A DNA stretch of 64,000 nucleotides from Micrococcales bacterium. Its GTDB lineage: Bacteria; Actinomycetota; Actinomycetes; Actinomycetales; Dermatophilaceae. The notes under the pieces are model-generated. The model was not told the DNA's origin and did no database searches. It saw only the letters and a program-made list of their open reading frames with translations. The position numbers and the translations under genes are program-made. The DNA is taken from NCBI GenBank assembly GCA_021287075.1, contig JAJTBD010000001.1, positions 62,001 to 126,000 of the forward strand, given 5' to 3'. Shown one piece after another: positions 20,995 through 32,460 of this stretch (position 1 is the first letter of the stretch; the number at the start of each line of letters is the position of its first letter).

Positions 20995-21291
20995 ATGGCA
21001 ACTGACTACGACGCCCCACGCAAGACCGACGACGAGCTGTCCGAGGACTCCATCGAGGAGCTGAAGTCCCGTCGGGTCGACTCCCGGTCCTCCAGCGTCG
21101 ACGTCGACGAGACCGAGCAGGCCGAGGGCTTCGAGCTGCCCGGTGCGGACCTGTCCGGCGAGGAGCTGTCGGTGCGGGTGCTGCCGCGCCAGTCCGACGA
21201 GTTCACCTGCTCCCGCTGCTTCCTGGTCCACCACCGCAGCCAGCTGGCCAAAGAGGTCAAGGGCCTGCCGGTCTGCACCGAGTGCGCCTGA
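20995..21291 (+). CDS. DUF4193 family zinc-ribbon-like protein
   Basis: This 98-residue actinobacterial protein starts [20 protein letters not shown], has an acidic low-complexity N-terminal half, and ends in a Cys4 ribbon (CSRCF...CTEC) likely to bind zinc. It corresponds by position to M. tuberculosis Rv2699c. Biochemical function is unknown; small acidic zinc-ribbon proteins often contact transcription machinery, but this is speculation. It leads the dut block. Confidence 0.85.
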   Translation: MATDYDAPRKTDDELSEDSIEELKSRRVDSRSSSVDVDETEQAEGFELPGADLSGEELSVRVLPRQSDEFTCSRCFLVHHRSQLAKEVKGLPVCTECA

Positions 21292-21302
21292 CCACGTCCG
21301 AC

Positions 21303-21806
21303 ATGCCGGGTCAGGTCGACGTCCAGGTGCGCAGGCTCGACCCGGGCCTGCCCCTGCCGGCATACGCCCGCCCCGGTGACGCCGGAGCCGATCTGTATGC
21401 CGCGCACGACCTGACCCTCGCGCCGGGGGAACGGGCCCTGGTCGGCACCGGCATCGCGATCGCCCTGCCCGATGGCTATGTGGGTCTGGTCCATCCCCGC
21501 TCGGGGCTGGCCGCCCGGCACGGCGTCACCATCGTCAATGCGCCCGGCACCGTCGATGCGGGCTACCGTGGTGAGGTCAAGGTCAACCTGGTCAACCTCG
21601 ACCCCACCGCTCCCTTCCACGTGGCCAGGGGCGACCGGATCGCCCAGCTCGTGGTCCAGCGGGTGGAGCACGCGGCATTCACTGCCGTGGACGCACTGCC
21701 CGACAGCGAGCGTGGCGCCGGGGGCCACGGGTCGACCGGCGGGTTCGCCCCGCCGGCCGTGACCGCCCCGGCCGACCAGCCCATCAACGAGGAGAACACC
21801 CCGTGA
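21303..21806 (+). CDS. dut: dUTP diphosphatase
   Basis: This is a homotrimeric dUTPase of about 167 residues converting dUTP to dUMP and PPi, which limits uracil in DNA and feeds dTMP synthesis. All five motifs are visible: [45 protein letters not shown], and the C-terminal arm [12 protein letters not shown]. The start is either ATG 21303 or a GTG at 21282 overlapping the DUF4193 stop. The stop overlaps the next start (GTGA). Confidence 0.95.
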   Translation: MPGQVDVQVRRLDPGLPLPAYARPGDAGADLYAAHDLTLAPGERALVGTGIAIALPDGYVGLVHPRSGLAARHGVTIVNAPGTVDAGYRGEVKVNLVNLDPTAPFHVARGDRIAQLVVQRVEHAAFTAVDALPDSERGAGGHGSTGGFAPPAVTAPADQPINEENTP

Positions 21807-22576
21807 TCTTCCGCCGCAAGAAGCGCTCCGACGCGGCCGAGCAGGCCCCTGACTCCCTGCCCGGGACCGATGAGACGGCCCTGGCGGAGGAGGTGCTCCC
21901 CGACGAGGAGGTGCCCGACCTCGACGCCGAGGTGACCCGCGCCCCCGGCCAGGGCCCCTTCGACGTCTCCGAGGTCCCCGGCCCCGAGGGTCGCCTCGAC
22001 CTGGGTGCACTCTGGCTCGCCGGTGTGCCCGGCATGGAGCTGCGTCTGGAGATCGACCAGACCAGCTCCCAGGTCACGGCGGCCAACGCCGTGCTGGGCG
22101 GCAGCAATCTCCAGATCCAGGCCTTCGCGGCCCCGCGGACGATGGGCCTGTGGGACGAGATCCGCTCCGAGCTGGCCGACTCCGTCGCCGGTGTGGGCGG
22201 CAGCACCGAGGTGGTCCAGGGTCCCTTCGGCAGCGAGCTTCAGGCACGGATGCCGCAGCAGGGCCCCGACGGGCGCACCGTCTTCGCGCCGGCCCGCTTC
22301 ATCGGTGTCGACGGGCCGCGCTGGTTCCTGCGCGGCGTCCTGACCGGTCAGGCGGCCCTGAACGCCGAGGCTGCCGAGCCGCTGTTGGACATCTTCGGGC
22401 AGACCGTGGTGCTGCGCGGCGACGGTGCCATGGCGCCGCGCGAGCTGCTCTCGCTCACCCTGCCCGCCCAGCCGGGCGAGGAGGGCCAGGAGGGCGATGA
22501 GCCCGAGCCGCAGCAGCGCTCCACCGATGACCTCAATCCCTTCGAGCGGGGCCCCGAGATCACCGAGGTGCGGTGA
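21803..22576 (+). CDS. DUF3710 family protein
   Basis: This 257-residue actinobacterial protein begins [14 protein letters not shown], followed by an acidic region and a globular domain from about residue 50 to 225 containing [10 protein letters not shown] and [14 protein letters not shown]. It corresponds by position to M. tuberculosis Rv2696c. No catalytic motif is evident. Its GTG start overlaps the dut stop and its stop overlaps the OB-fold gene, so the four genes dut to DUF3159 form one coupled operon. Confidence 0.85.
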   Translation: MIFRRKKRSDAAEQAPDSLPGTDETALAEEVLPDEEVPDLDAEVTRAPGQGPFDVSEVPGPEGRLDLGALWLAGVPGMELRLEIDQTSSQVTAANAVLGGSNLQIQAFAAPRTMGLWDEIRSELADSVAGVGGSTEVVQGPFGSELQARMPQQGPDGRTVFAPARFIGVDGPRWFLRGVLTGQAALNAEAAEPLLDIFGQTVVLRGDGAMAPRELLSLTLPAQPGEEGQEGDEPEPQQRSTDDLNPFERGPEITEVR

Positions 22577-22956
22577 TGGCGGGGCGCCGCGGCCTGCTCG
22601 GCCGGCTCTCGGACCGGCTGACCAAGCCGGTCGACGAGATCGAGCGCGACGAGCTGCGCGAGGGCGCCACCGCCCTGGGCACCACCCCGATCGCCCGACT
22701 GGCCGACCGTGAGGTGGCCAGCGCCTGCGGCGCCGTCAAGTGCGTCACGCTGCGGCCCCGCGCGACCGTCCCGGCGCTGGTGGTCGAGCTCAACGACGGC
22801 TCCCAGCGGCTCCAGCTGGTCTGGCTGGGCCGCCGCGCGATCGGCGGCATCGTGCCGGGCGTCTTCCTAAAGGTCCGCGGCCGGGTCACCTATCTCAAGG
22901 GCGTGCCGACGATCTACAACCCCGCCTACGAGATCGTGCCCAACCGTGGCGGCTGA
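22576..22956 (+). CDS. OB-fold nucleic-acid-binding-like protein
   Basis: This 126-residue protein has a basic N-terminus ([15 protein letters not shown]) and an OB-fold domain with VKCVTLRPRATVPALVVEL, LVWLGRRAIGGI and GRVTYLKGVPTIYNPAY, similar to the wedge domain fold of RecG. It corresponds to Rv2694c by position. The partner is unknown. Start and stop codons overlap both neighbours (TGATG upstream, 11 bp downstream), which indicates translational coupling. Confidence 0.82.
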   Translation: MAGRRGLLGRLSDRLTKPVDEIERDELREGATALGTTPIARLADREVASACGAVKCVTLRPRATVPALVVELNDGSQRLQLVWLGRRAIGGIVPGVFLKVRGRVTYLKGVPTIYNPAYEIVPNRGG

Positions 22957-23674
22957 CCTGCCCGCGCCGTCGGTGCACCCGCTGCCGACGGTCGAGGAGG
23001 TCATCCGCCACCGCCTCTCGAGCGCGCTCGGCGGCTGGCGGGGCTCGGTCGAGACCGCCCTGCCCATGGTCGTCTTCGTCGTGGTGTGGACGGCAACCAA
23101 GGACGTGCGGACCGCGGTGGTGGCCTCGCTCGCCGCCGTCGGCCTGCTCGCGGCGATCCGGCTGGCCCAGCGCCAGACCCTCCAGTACGTCCTGTCCGCG
23201 CTCATCGCGACCGCCATCGCGGCCTTCTTCGCCCTGCGCAGCGGTCGCGCCGAGGACGCCTTCCTGCCGGGGATCATCGGCAGCGGTGCCTGGTCGGCGC
23301 TGACCCTGGTCTCGATCGCCGCCCGCTGGCCGGTCATCGGCTTCATGGTCGGCGCCGGGGACCCCCGCCTCCAGGAGGACCCCTTCGGCTGGCGACGCGA
23401 CCCGGCGATGGTCGCGGTCTGCTCGCGGCTGACCTGGGTGCTGGCGGCCATCTATCTGATCCGTGTCGGCCTGATGCTCCCGCTCTATCTCGCGGGCAAT
23501 GTCGCGATGCTCGGCGTGGCCAAGGTCGTCCTCGGCTGGCCGCTCTGGCTCGGGGCGCTCGCCGTCATGGGTGCGATCCTGATGCGTGGGCGCACGCCCC
23601 AGCTGGTGGAGACCGCCGACAGCGATGAGACCTATGCCGAGCACGAGGCGCAGCACCCCGCCGACCCCGCCTGA
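22946..23674 (+). CDS. DUF3159 membrane protein
   Basis: This 242-residue integral membrane protein has about six predicted helices between residues 38 and 220 and a conserved DPRLQEDPFGWRRDP loop. It corresponds to Rv2693c. It ends the operon that begins with DUF4193/dut. Function is unknown; the neighbouring TrkA pair has led others to suspect a link to ion transport, but nothing in the sequence proves it. Confidence 0.85.
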   Translation: MAADLPAPSVHPLPTVEEVIRHRLSSALGGWRGSVETALPMVVFVVVWTATKDVRTAVVASLAAVGLLAAIRLAQRQTLQYVLSALIATAIAAFFALRSGRAEDAFLPGIIGSGAWSALTLVSIAARWPVIGFMVGAGDPRLQEDPFGWRRDPAMVAVCSRLTWVLAAIYLIRVGLMLPLYLAGNVAMLGVAKVVLGWPLWLGALAVMGAILMRGRTPQLVETADSDETYAEHEAQHPADPA

Positions 23675-23852
23675 CCGGCCTCACCCGGCGTCAGACCGCT
23701 CTCACCCCCGCGCGACCGCGGCCGCGCCGGGGGCCCTCTCACCTCCCGGGTCCGACCGGCCTCACCCGGCGTCAGGCCGCTCTCACCCCCGCGCGACCGC
23801 GGCCGCGCCGGGGGCCTCTCACCTCCCGGGTCCGACCGGCCTCACCTCCCAG
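23673..23852. repeat. Tandem direct repeat, 81-bp unit, about 2.2 copies
   Basis: Unit 1 (23673-23753) and unit 2 (23754-23833, one C shorter, one A-to-G change) are otherwise identical; a partial third copy starts at 23834. Each unit carries CTCACC-type repeats and a GCGACCGCGGCCGCGC core. It begins at the DUF3159 stop codon and is noncoding. Near-identity of the units implies a recent duplication. Confidence 0.85.
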
Positions 23853-24065
23853 CGCGACCAGCGGACAGCTGCTACCCCCAGTCGAGTGGGGAAGACACGC
23901 CGTGTGCGTTGGTGCCCGGACGGCGTGTTGTGCCCAGTCGACCCAGATGCGAGGCGCAGCCATCGCGCAGTGATCGCCCAGCCGTCGCGTAGCCCGTCGC
24001 CTCGGCCTCCCTGAGGACCCGGCGGCCCGGCTCCTTTGAGGTGCCGGGCGCGGTTGCGGTGGGCC
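23853..24065. other. Convergent intergenic remainder with small hairpins
   Basis: After the tandem repeat I see three local inverted repeats: CCCCA/TGGGG at 23876-23891, a 9-bp stem ACACGCCGT/ACGGCGTGT at 23895-23928, and a CCCGGC/GCCGGG hairpin near 24027-24050. The last is a plausible terminator for the ceoBC operon. No ORF is convincing. Confidence 0.5.
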
Positions 24066-24752
24066 TCAGTCGTCCTCGTCGAGCTCGCGCGGGTTGCGCT
24101 CGCCGGGGCTGAGGAACTGCTCGAGCTCGTCCTCGGCGTCGAGGGTGGTGATCAGCAGCAGCTCGTCGAAGGCCTCGACGGAGTCGTCCGCGGTCGGGGC
24201 CAGCGGGTGTCCGTCGCGGATGATGCCGACCAGTACGGTGTCGCGCGGCCAGTCGAGGTCGCCCACGCGGGCACCCGCGACCGGGCTGTCCTCGGGGAGG
24301 GTCAGCTCGACCAGCGAGGTGGTGCCGCGCTGGAACTGGAAGATGCGCACCAGATCGCCGGTGTTGACGGCCTCCTCGACGAGGGCGGTCATCAGGCGAG
24401 GCGTGGAGACCGCCACGTCGACGCCCCAGGCCTCGTCGAACATCCACTCGTTCTTGGGGTTGTTGACCCGCGCCACCGTGCGCGGGACGCCGAACTCGGT
24501 CTTGGCCAGCAGCGAGACGACGAGGTTGGCCTTGTCGTCGCCGGTGGCCGCGACCACGACGTCGGCGGTCTGGAGCCCCGCCTCGGTGAGGGTGTCGGTC
24601 TCGCACGCGTCGGCGACCAGCCAGGTCGCGTCCTTGACCTTGGTGACGTCCTTGGCGACGCGGTCGATGAGCAGCACGTCGTGGCGGCCGCGCAGGAGCT
24701 CGCGGGCGATGGAGCGGCCCACACTGCCGGCTCCGGCGATGACGACTCGCAT
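24066..24752 (-). CDS. ceoC: Potassium uptake regulatory subunit (TrkA family)
   Basis: This 228-residue RCK/TrkA protein has an N-terminal Rossmann domain with VIAGAGSVGRSIARELL (NAD-binding GxGxxG), an acidic residue at the end of strand 2 (LLIDR), and a C-terminal TrkA-C domain. It lies 27 bp downstream of a second TrkA-type gene. Such pairs gate Trk/Ktr K+ channels in response to NAD(H) or c-di-AMP. The names ceoB/ceoC follow the M. tuberculosis order. No membrane channel gene is adjacent. Confidence 0.85.
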   Translation of the reverse strand: MRVVIAGAGSVGRSIARELLRGRHDVLLIDRVAKDVTKVKDATWLVADACETDTLTEAGLQTADVVVAATGDDKANLVVSLLAKTEFGVPRTVARVNNPKNEWMFDEAWGVDVAVSTPRLMTALVEEAVNTGDLVRIFQFQRGTTSLVELTLPEDSPVAGARVGDLDWPRDTVLVGIIRDGHPLAPTADDSVEAFDELLLITTLDAEDELEQFLSPGERNPRELDEDD

Positions 24753-24779
24753 GTGAGTGGTCTCCTTGTCGGCGGGTGG

Positions 24780-25442
24780 TCAGGCGTGGGGCGGGGGAGC
24801 GTCGAGCTGGCGCTCCACCCGGGAGAGGTCGGCGCGCAGGACGGCCACATGGACCAGGTCGCCCTCCTGGAAGACCGTGTCCGGGCCCGGGACGTGGCCC
24901 TCGCCCAGGCGGGTGAGGAAGGCGACCCGGGTGCCCGTGGCGGCCTCGACCTCCGCCAGGCGGCGCCCGATCCAGGCGGGGTTGAGCGGGATCTCTGAGA
25001 TGCAGACCTTGCCCGAGGGCTCGGTGAACTCGGTCAGCTGCCCCTGGGGCAGCATGCGCCGGATGATCTGGTCCGAGGCCCACTTCACCGTGGCGACGGT
25101 GGGGATGCCGAGGCGCTGATAGACCTCTGCGCGACCGGGGTCATAGATGCGTGCCACGACGTTCTCGACGCCGAAGGTCTCGCGAGCCACCCGCGCCGCG
25201 AGGATGTTGGAGTTGTCTCCACTGGAGACCGCCGCGAACGCGTAGGCGTCGCGGATCCCGGCCTCGATGAGGGTGTCGCGGTCGAAGCCGACCCCCGTGA
25301 CCTGGCGCCCCTCGAAGCCCGTCCCTAGCCTGCGGAAGGCGTCCCGGTTCTGGTCGATGATGGCGACGTCGTGGCCCACCCGCTCGAGCGCCCGGCCCAG
25401 GGAGGCACCCACTCGACCGCAGCCCATGATGACGAAATGCAC
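24780..25442 (-). CDS. ceoB: Potassium uptake regulatory subunit (TrkA family)
   Basis: This 220-residue TrkA protein has VIMGCGRVGASLGRALE at the N-terminus (Rossmann GxGxxG) and a TrkA-C domain ending near residue 215. It is the first gene of the ceoBC pair. Its GTG start follows TAGCGT by 7 nt with no ribosome binding site, which suggests a leaderless transcript. The promoter region is shared with the divergent permease gene 67 bp away. Confidence 0.85.
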   Translation of the reverse strand: MHFVIMGCGRVGASLGRALERVGHDVAIIDQNRDAFRRLGTGFEGRQVTGVGFDRDTLIEAGIRDAYAFAAVSSGDNSNILAARVARETFGVENVVARIYDPGRAEVYQRLGIPTVATVKWASDQIIRRMLPQGQLTEFTEPSGKVCISEIPLNPAWIGRRLAEVEAATGTRVAFLTRLGEGHVPGPDTVFQEGDLVHVAVLRADLSRVERQLDAPPPHA

Positions 25443-25509
25443 GTGAGTGACGCTACACCGCCGCGGCGACCGGTCATGGACACCCTCGCCGCGGGCCTAC
25501 AGTGTGTGG

Positions 25510-27519
25510 GTGCGCAACCCGGTCAGTGTGGCGAAGCGTGTCCTGCTCGGGCAGGCGATGCGCAGCGATCGCCTCGGAGAGACGCTGCTGCCCAAGCGGA
25601 TCGCCCTCCCCGTCTTCGCCAGTGACGCCCTCTCGTCGGTCGCCTACGCCCCGGACGAGATCTTCCTGACCCTCGCCCTCGCCGGCGGGGCCTTCGCGAC
25701 CACGCACTCGTGGCAGATCGGGCTGTCGGTCGTCTTCGTCATGGCGGTCGTCGTCGCCTCCTATCGCCAGAACGTCCACGCCTATCCCTCCGGTGGCGGC
25801 GACTACGAGGTGGCCACCGAGAACCTCGGGCCCAAGGCCGGCCTGACCGTGGCGAGCGCGCTGCTGGTCGACTATGTGCTCACCGTGGCGGTGTCAGTCT
25901 CCTCCGGGGTGCAGAATGCCGCGAGCTCGATGGGCTTCATCCGCGGGCACGAGATGCCGGTCGCGGTCGCGCTCGTGCTCGCCCTGGTCACGATGAACCT
26001 CCGTGGCGTCCGCGAGTCCGGTCGGGCCTTCGCGATCCCCGTCTACGCGTTCATGGTCGGCATTATCGGCATGGCCCTCTACGGGTTCGTGCAGGAGCTG
26101 ACCGGCTCGCTCGCGGCCGCCCCCAGCTCGGAGCTGACCCTGCGCCCTGAGCCCGACTACAGCACGCTGACCCAGTTCGCGATGATCTTCCTGCTGCTGC
26201 GCGCCTTCTCCTCCGGCTGTGCCGCGCTCACCGGGGTGGAGGCGATCTCCAACGGCGTGCCCGCCTTCCGCAAGCCCAAGAGCCACAATGCCGCCACCAC
26301 GCTGCTGCTGATGGGCGCGATCTCGGTGACGATGCTGCTCTCGATCATCCAGCTCACCCGCGCCACCGGCATCACCTATGCGGAGAACCCGGCCGAGCAG
26401 CTCCTGCGCGACGGCGAGCCGGTCGGCCCGGCATACGTCCAGGACACGATCATCGGCCAGCTGTCCCAGACGATCTTCAGCCACTTCGAGGCCGGCTCGC
26501 TCTATATCTCGATCGTGACCGGCCTGATCCTGATCCTGGCCGCCAACACAGCCTTCAACGGCTTCCCAGTCCTCGGCTCGATCCTGGCCAGCGACGGCTA
26601 CCTGCCGCGCCAGCTGCACACCCGCGGCGACCGGCTCGCCTACTCCAACGGCATCATCGTGCTGGCGGCGGCCGCGGTCTTCCTCATCGTCATCTACGAC
26701 GCCCAGGTCACCAAGCTCATCCAGCTCTACATCGTCGGCGTCTTCGTCTCCTTCACCCTCAGCCAGATCGGCATGATCCGGCACTGGAACCGCGCGCTCA
26801 CCAGGACCGTCGACGACCGCGAGCGCTCCCGCATGCGGCGCAGCCGGGTCATCAACGGCGTCGGCGCGTTGATGTCCGCGACCGTGCTCGTCGTGGTGCT
26901 GATCACCAAGTTCATGCACGGCGCCGGGTATGCCGTGGCCGCGATGGTCGCGCTGTTCTTCCTCATGCTGGCGATCCGCCGGCACTACGACCACGTGCGC
27001 GACGAGCTGCTCGTCGACCCCGACGACACCAGCGCCCAGGTCCTGCCGTCACGGGTCCACGCGGTCGTCCTGGTCTCCAAGATCCACAAGCCGACGATGC
27101 GGGCGCTGGCCTATGCCCGGGCGACGCGGCCCAACAAGCTCGAGGCGATCACCGTCGATGTCGACGCCGACGAGACGGCCGCGCTCCAGGCCGAGTGGCA
27201 GCGGCGCCGGATCCCGGTGGAGCTGAAGGCCCTCGACTCGCCCTATCGCGAGATCATCCGGCCGATCGTCGACTACGTGAAGTCGATCCGCAGCGGCCAC
27301 CCGCGCGACATCATCGTCGTCTACATCCCCGAATACGTCGTGGGCCACTGGTGGGAGCAGATCCTGCACAACCAGAGCGCCCTGCGGCTGAAGACGCGGC
27401 TGCTCTTCGAGCCCAATGTGATGGTGGCCAGCGTGCCCTGGCAGCTGCGCTCCTCGCAGGGCCAGGAAGAGGGCTTCCTCGACCAGCCCGTGCCGGCCAA
27501 CGCCTGGGACGCGGAGTGA
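25510..27519 (+). CDS. APC-superfamily permease with long cytoplasmic tail
   Basis: This transporter of about 669 residues starts MRNPVSVAKRVLLGQAM. About twelve transmembrane helices occupy residues 40-480, with ASDALSSVAYAPDEIFLTL, a K+-transport-associated APC signature. A C-terminal soluble domain of roughly 170 residues follows and may be a regulatory nucleotide-binding module. It corresponds to Rv2690c and is divergent from the ceoBC genes, so a role in cation or amino-acid homeostasis is plausible. TACAGT lies 6 nt before the chosen GTG; a GTG at 25504 is an alternative. Confidence 0.82.
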   Translation: MRNPVSVAKRVLLGQAMRSDRLGETLLPKRIALPVFASDALSSVAYAPDEIFLTLALAGGAFATTHSWQIGLSVVFVMAVVVASYRQNVHAYPSGGGDYEVATENLGPKAGLTVASALLVDYVLTVAVSVSSGVQNAASSMGFIRGHEMPVAVALVLALVTMNLRGVRESGRAFAIPVYAFMVGIIGMALYGFVQELTGSLAAAPSSELTLRPEPDYSTLTQFAMIFLLLRAFSSGCAALTGVEAISNGVPAFRKPKSHNAATTLLLMGAISVTMLLSIIQLTRATGITYAENPAEQLLRDGEPVGPAYVQDTIIGQLSQTIFSHFEAGSLYISIVTGLILILAANTAFNGFPVLGSILASDGYLPRQLHTRGDRLAYSNGIIVLAAAAVFLIVIYDAQVTKLIQLYIVGVFVSFTLSQIGMIRHWNRALTRTVDDRERSRMRRSRVINGVGALMSATVLVVVLITKFMHGAGYAVAAMVALFFLMLAIRRHYDHVRDELLVDPDDTSAQVLPSRVHAVVLVSKIHKPTMRALAYARATRPNKLEAITVDVDADETAALQAEWQRRRIPVELKALDSPYREIIRPIVDYVKSIRSGHPRDIIVVYIPEYVVGHWWEQILHNQSALRLKTRLLFEPNVMVASVPWQLRSSQGQEEGFLDQPVPANAWDAE

Positions 27520-28739
27520 GCGCCGAGCTGCTGCCCGGCGACGAGGTCGAGGTCGAGGTCGGCCCGGTCGCCCACGGCGGGCACTTCGTCGCCCGCCACG
27601 AGGGCCGGGTCCTTTTCGTGCGCCACGCCCTGCCCGGCGAGCGCGTGCGGGCGCGGGTCACCTCGGGCGGACCGGGCGACCGTTTCCTGCGGGCCGACGC
27701 CGTGGCCGTCCTCACCGCCAGCCCCGACCGGGTCACCCCGCCCTGCCGGTATGCCGTGCCCGGCGGGTGCGGGGGCTGCGACCTCCAGCACGTCTCCCTC
27801 CCGCGTCAGCGGGCGCTCAAGGCGGAGGTGGTGGCCGAGCAGTTCCGGCGCCTGGCAGGCGAGGACGTCGAGGTCGAGGTCGAGCCGGTGCCCGGCGACC
27901 GAGACGGCCTGGGCTGGCGCACCCGCGTGGAGTTCGCCGTCGACGAGGCCGGTCGCCCCGGCCTGCGCCCGCACCGCTCCCATGCGGTGATCCCCGTGGA
28001 GGACTGCCTCATCGCGAGCGACGGGGTGCGTGGCGCCGGCGCCCTGGCCCGGGACTGGCCCGGGCAGCGAGCGGTCGATGTCGTGGCCCCGAGCGAGGGC
28101 GAGCCGGTCTGCGTGCCGGTGCCCGATGGTGAGCCGCACGCACCCGCGGTGACCGAGCACGTCGCGGTAGGGGAGTGGTCGCAGGACTTCACCCTCTCTG
28201 CCCGCGGCTTCTGGCAGGTCCACCCCGGTGCTGCGGCGACCTTCGTCGGCGCCGTGCTCGAGATGCTCGAGCCGGCCGAGGGCGAGCGGGCGGTCGACCT
28301 GTATGCCGGCGTCGGCCTCTTCGCCGCAGCCCTCGCCGACGCGGTCGGCCCGACGGGAGCCGTGCTGGCTGTCGAGTCAGACCCCGGCGCGGTGGCATCG
28401 GCCGCCGACAACCTCGCCGGTCGCGAGTCGGTGGAGGTGCGGGCCGGCCGCGTCGACCGGGCACTGAAGCCCCTTGTGCGGCAGGGGATCCGGGCAGACC
28501 TGGTGGTGCTCGACCCACCCCGCACGGGTGCTGGCAAGGGGGTCATCGCAGACCTCGTGCGCCTCGGGGCGCGGCGGATCGCCTATGTGGCCTGCGACCC
28601 CGCGGCACTGGCCCGCGACACGGCATACCTGCGGGAGCGGGGCTATCGGCGCACGGCCCTGCGGGTCTTCGACGCCTTCCCCATGACCCACCACATGGAG
28701 TGCGTCGCGCTCTTCGAGCCGGCCCCTGAGAGCGATTAG
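27516..28739 (+). CDS. TRAM-domain RNA (uracil-5-)methyltransferase, TrmA/RlmCD family
   Basis: This 407-residue SAM-dependent enzyme probably makes 5-methyluridine in rRNA or tRNA. Order of domains: N-terminal TRAM (residues 1-60), a Cys cluster for a 4Fe-4S centre (CRYAVPGGCGGC plus an upstream or downstream Cys), a SAM site DLYAGVGLFAAAL, DPPRTG, and the catalytic cysteine in VACDPAALARD. GTG overlaps the permease stop (GTGA), so the two are coupled. It corresponds by position to Rv2689c. The target base cannot be assigned by eye. Confidence 0.88.
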   Translation: MSAELLPGDEVEVEVGPVAHGGHFVARHEGRVLFVRHALPGERVRARVTSGGPGDRFLRADAVAVLTASPDRVTPPCRYAVPGGCGGCDLQHVSLPRQRALKAEVVAEQFRRLAGEDVEVEVEPVPGDRDGLGWRTRVEFAVDEAGRPGLRPHRSHAVIPVEDCLIASDGVRGAGALARDWPGQRAVDVVAPSEGEPVCVPVPDGEPHAPAVTEHVAVGEWSQDFTLSARGFWQVHPGAAATFVGAVLEMLEPAEGERAVDLYAGVGLFAAALADAVGPTGAVLAVESDPGAVASAADNLAGRESVEVRAGRVDRALKPLVRQGIRADLVVLDPPRTGAGKGVIADLVRLGARRIAYVACDPAALARDTAYLRERGYRRTALRVFDAFPMTHHMECVALFEPAPESD

Positions 28740-28804
28740 TCACCCACCATCCGGCGCGGCGCGCGGCCGGGTCTGAGAGGCTGTCCCGTGAGGGCCAGAA
28801 GTGA

Positions 28805-28822
28805 TATCTTGACGTCAAGATA
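28805..28822. promoter_or_regulatory. Perfect 18-bp palindrome upstream of aconitase
   Basis: TATCTTGACGTCAAGATA is a perfect inverted repeat 48 bp before the acn GTG. It contains TTGACG, which could be the -35 element, so a bound protein would block RNA polymerase. It does not match the LexA, DtxR or LacI sites in this window. AcnR-type TetR repressors control acn in corynebacteria, but the identity of the factor here is unknown. Confidence 0.7.
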
Positions 28823-28869
28823 AACAGGCACCGACAACCCAACACGCTTTCGATGCGGAAGGAGCGGCT

Positions 28870-31545
<2,676 letters not shown>

Positions 31546-31563
31546 GGCGAGCAGGCACTCGAC

Positions 31564-31608
31564 CGAGAGGGGTATGCCGCGTGGTCACCACGCGGCATAC
31601 CCCTCTCG
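31564..31608. terminator. Near-perfect 22-bp hairpin with an inverted GTATGCC pair
   Basis: The arms 31564-31585 and 31587-31608 are fully complementary around a single centre base. It lies between acn (plus) and the iron ABC operon (minus), so it is a bidirectional terminator. Both arms contain GGTATGCCGCG. The outer GAGAGG/CCTCTC segments extend the stem. Confidence 0.85.
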
Positions 31609-31620
31609 TCGCGTGTGGGC

Positions 31621-32460
31621 TCAGCCTGAGGCGCGTTGCGGCGCAACGACATCGGCAGCCTGCGGTGCCAGCGCGCTGGCCGGGGCCGGGAGTGCGCAGA
31701 AGGGCAGGAAGTGCAGGCCGACGAGGCAGCCACCGACGTCCTCGACGCGGATCGGCACGCCGAAGATCTCCTGGAGCAGCACCGGCTGCATGATCTCGGC
31801 CGGGGTGCCCTGGGCGGCCACGCGCCCGTCGCGCATGGCGATGATGTGGTCCGCATAGGCGGAGGCGGCGTTGATGTCGTGCACGACGATGACGATGGTC
31901 CGCCCGAGCCGGTCGGCCGCGTGGCGCAGCTGGGCCATCATGTCGGCCGCGTGGCGCATGTCGAGGTTGTTGAGCGGCTCGTCGAGCAGCACATAGTCGG
32001 TGTCCTGCGCGAGAACCATTGCGACAAAGGCGCGCTGGCGCTGCCCGCCCGACAGCTCGTCGAGGAAGCGGTCGGCCAGCGGCACGAGGTCGAGCTGCTC
32101 GAGCGCGGACTGCACGTGGGCCAGGTCGGCCTGGGTCAGCCGGCCGCGCGAGTGGGGGAAGCGGCCGAAACCCACCAGGTCGCGCACGGTCAGCCGCACG
32201 GCGAGGTGGTTGTCCTGGCGCAGGATCGACAGGCGGCGCGCGATCTCGTCGCTGGGCGCGGTCGCGACGTCGAGGTCGTCGACTGTCGCGACGCCGGAGG
32301 TGGCCGACAGCAGTCGGGCGATCATGCCGAGCAGAGTGGACTTGCCCGCGCCGTTGGGGCCGACGAGGGCGGTCACCCCGCCGCGCGGGATCTCGAGCGA
32401 GACGCCGTCGACGACGACGCTCTCGCCATAGGCCTTGGTGAGCCGGTCGGTGCGGATCAT
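31621..32460 (-). CDS. Iron-siderophore ABC transporter ATP-binding protein
   Basis: This 279-residue ATPase has Walker A GPNGAGKST, Q-loop RQDNHL, signature LSGGQRQRAFVA, Walker B YVLLDEP and H-loop VVHD. It is of the FepC/FhuC class. It is the last gene of a four-gene operon; its ATG overlaps the preceding permease stop (ATGA). A C-terminal Ala/Pro-rich tail of about 25 residues beyond the usual fold is noteworthy. Confidence 0.92.
   Translation of the reverse strand: MIRTDRLTKAYGESVVVDGVSLEIPRGGVTALVGPNGAGKSTLLGMIARLLSATSGVATVDDLDVATAPSDEIARRLSILRQDNHLAVRLTVRDLVGFGRFPHSRGRLTQADLAHVQSALEQLDLVPLADRFLDELSGGQRQRAFVAMVLAQDTDYVLLDEPLNNLDMRHAADMMAQLRHAADRLGRTIVIVVHDINAASAYADHIIAMRDGRVAAQGTPAEIMQPVLLQEIFGVPIRVEDVGGCLVGLHFLPFCALPAPASALAPQAADVVAPQRASG

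Noticed and set aside
23673..23852. CRISPR array
   Set aside because: Two direct tandem copies of 81 bp without spacers and no cas genes; it is an ordinary tandem repeat.
28805..28822. LexA box upstream of acn
   Set aside because: TATCTTGACGTCAAGATA has no CGAAC/GTTCG half-sites; it is a different palindrome.
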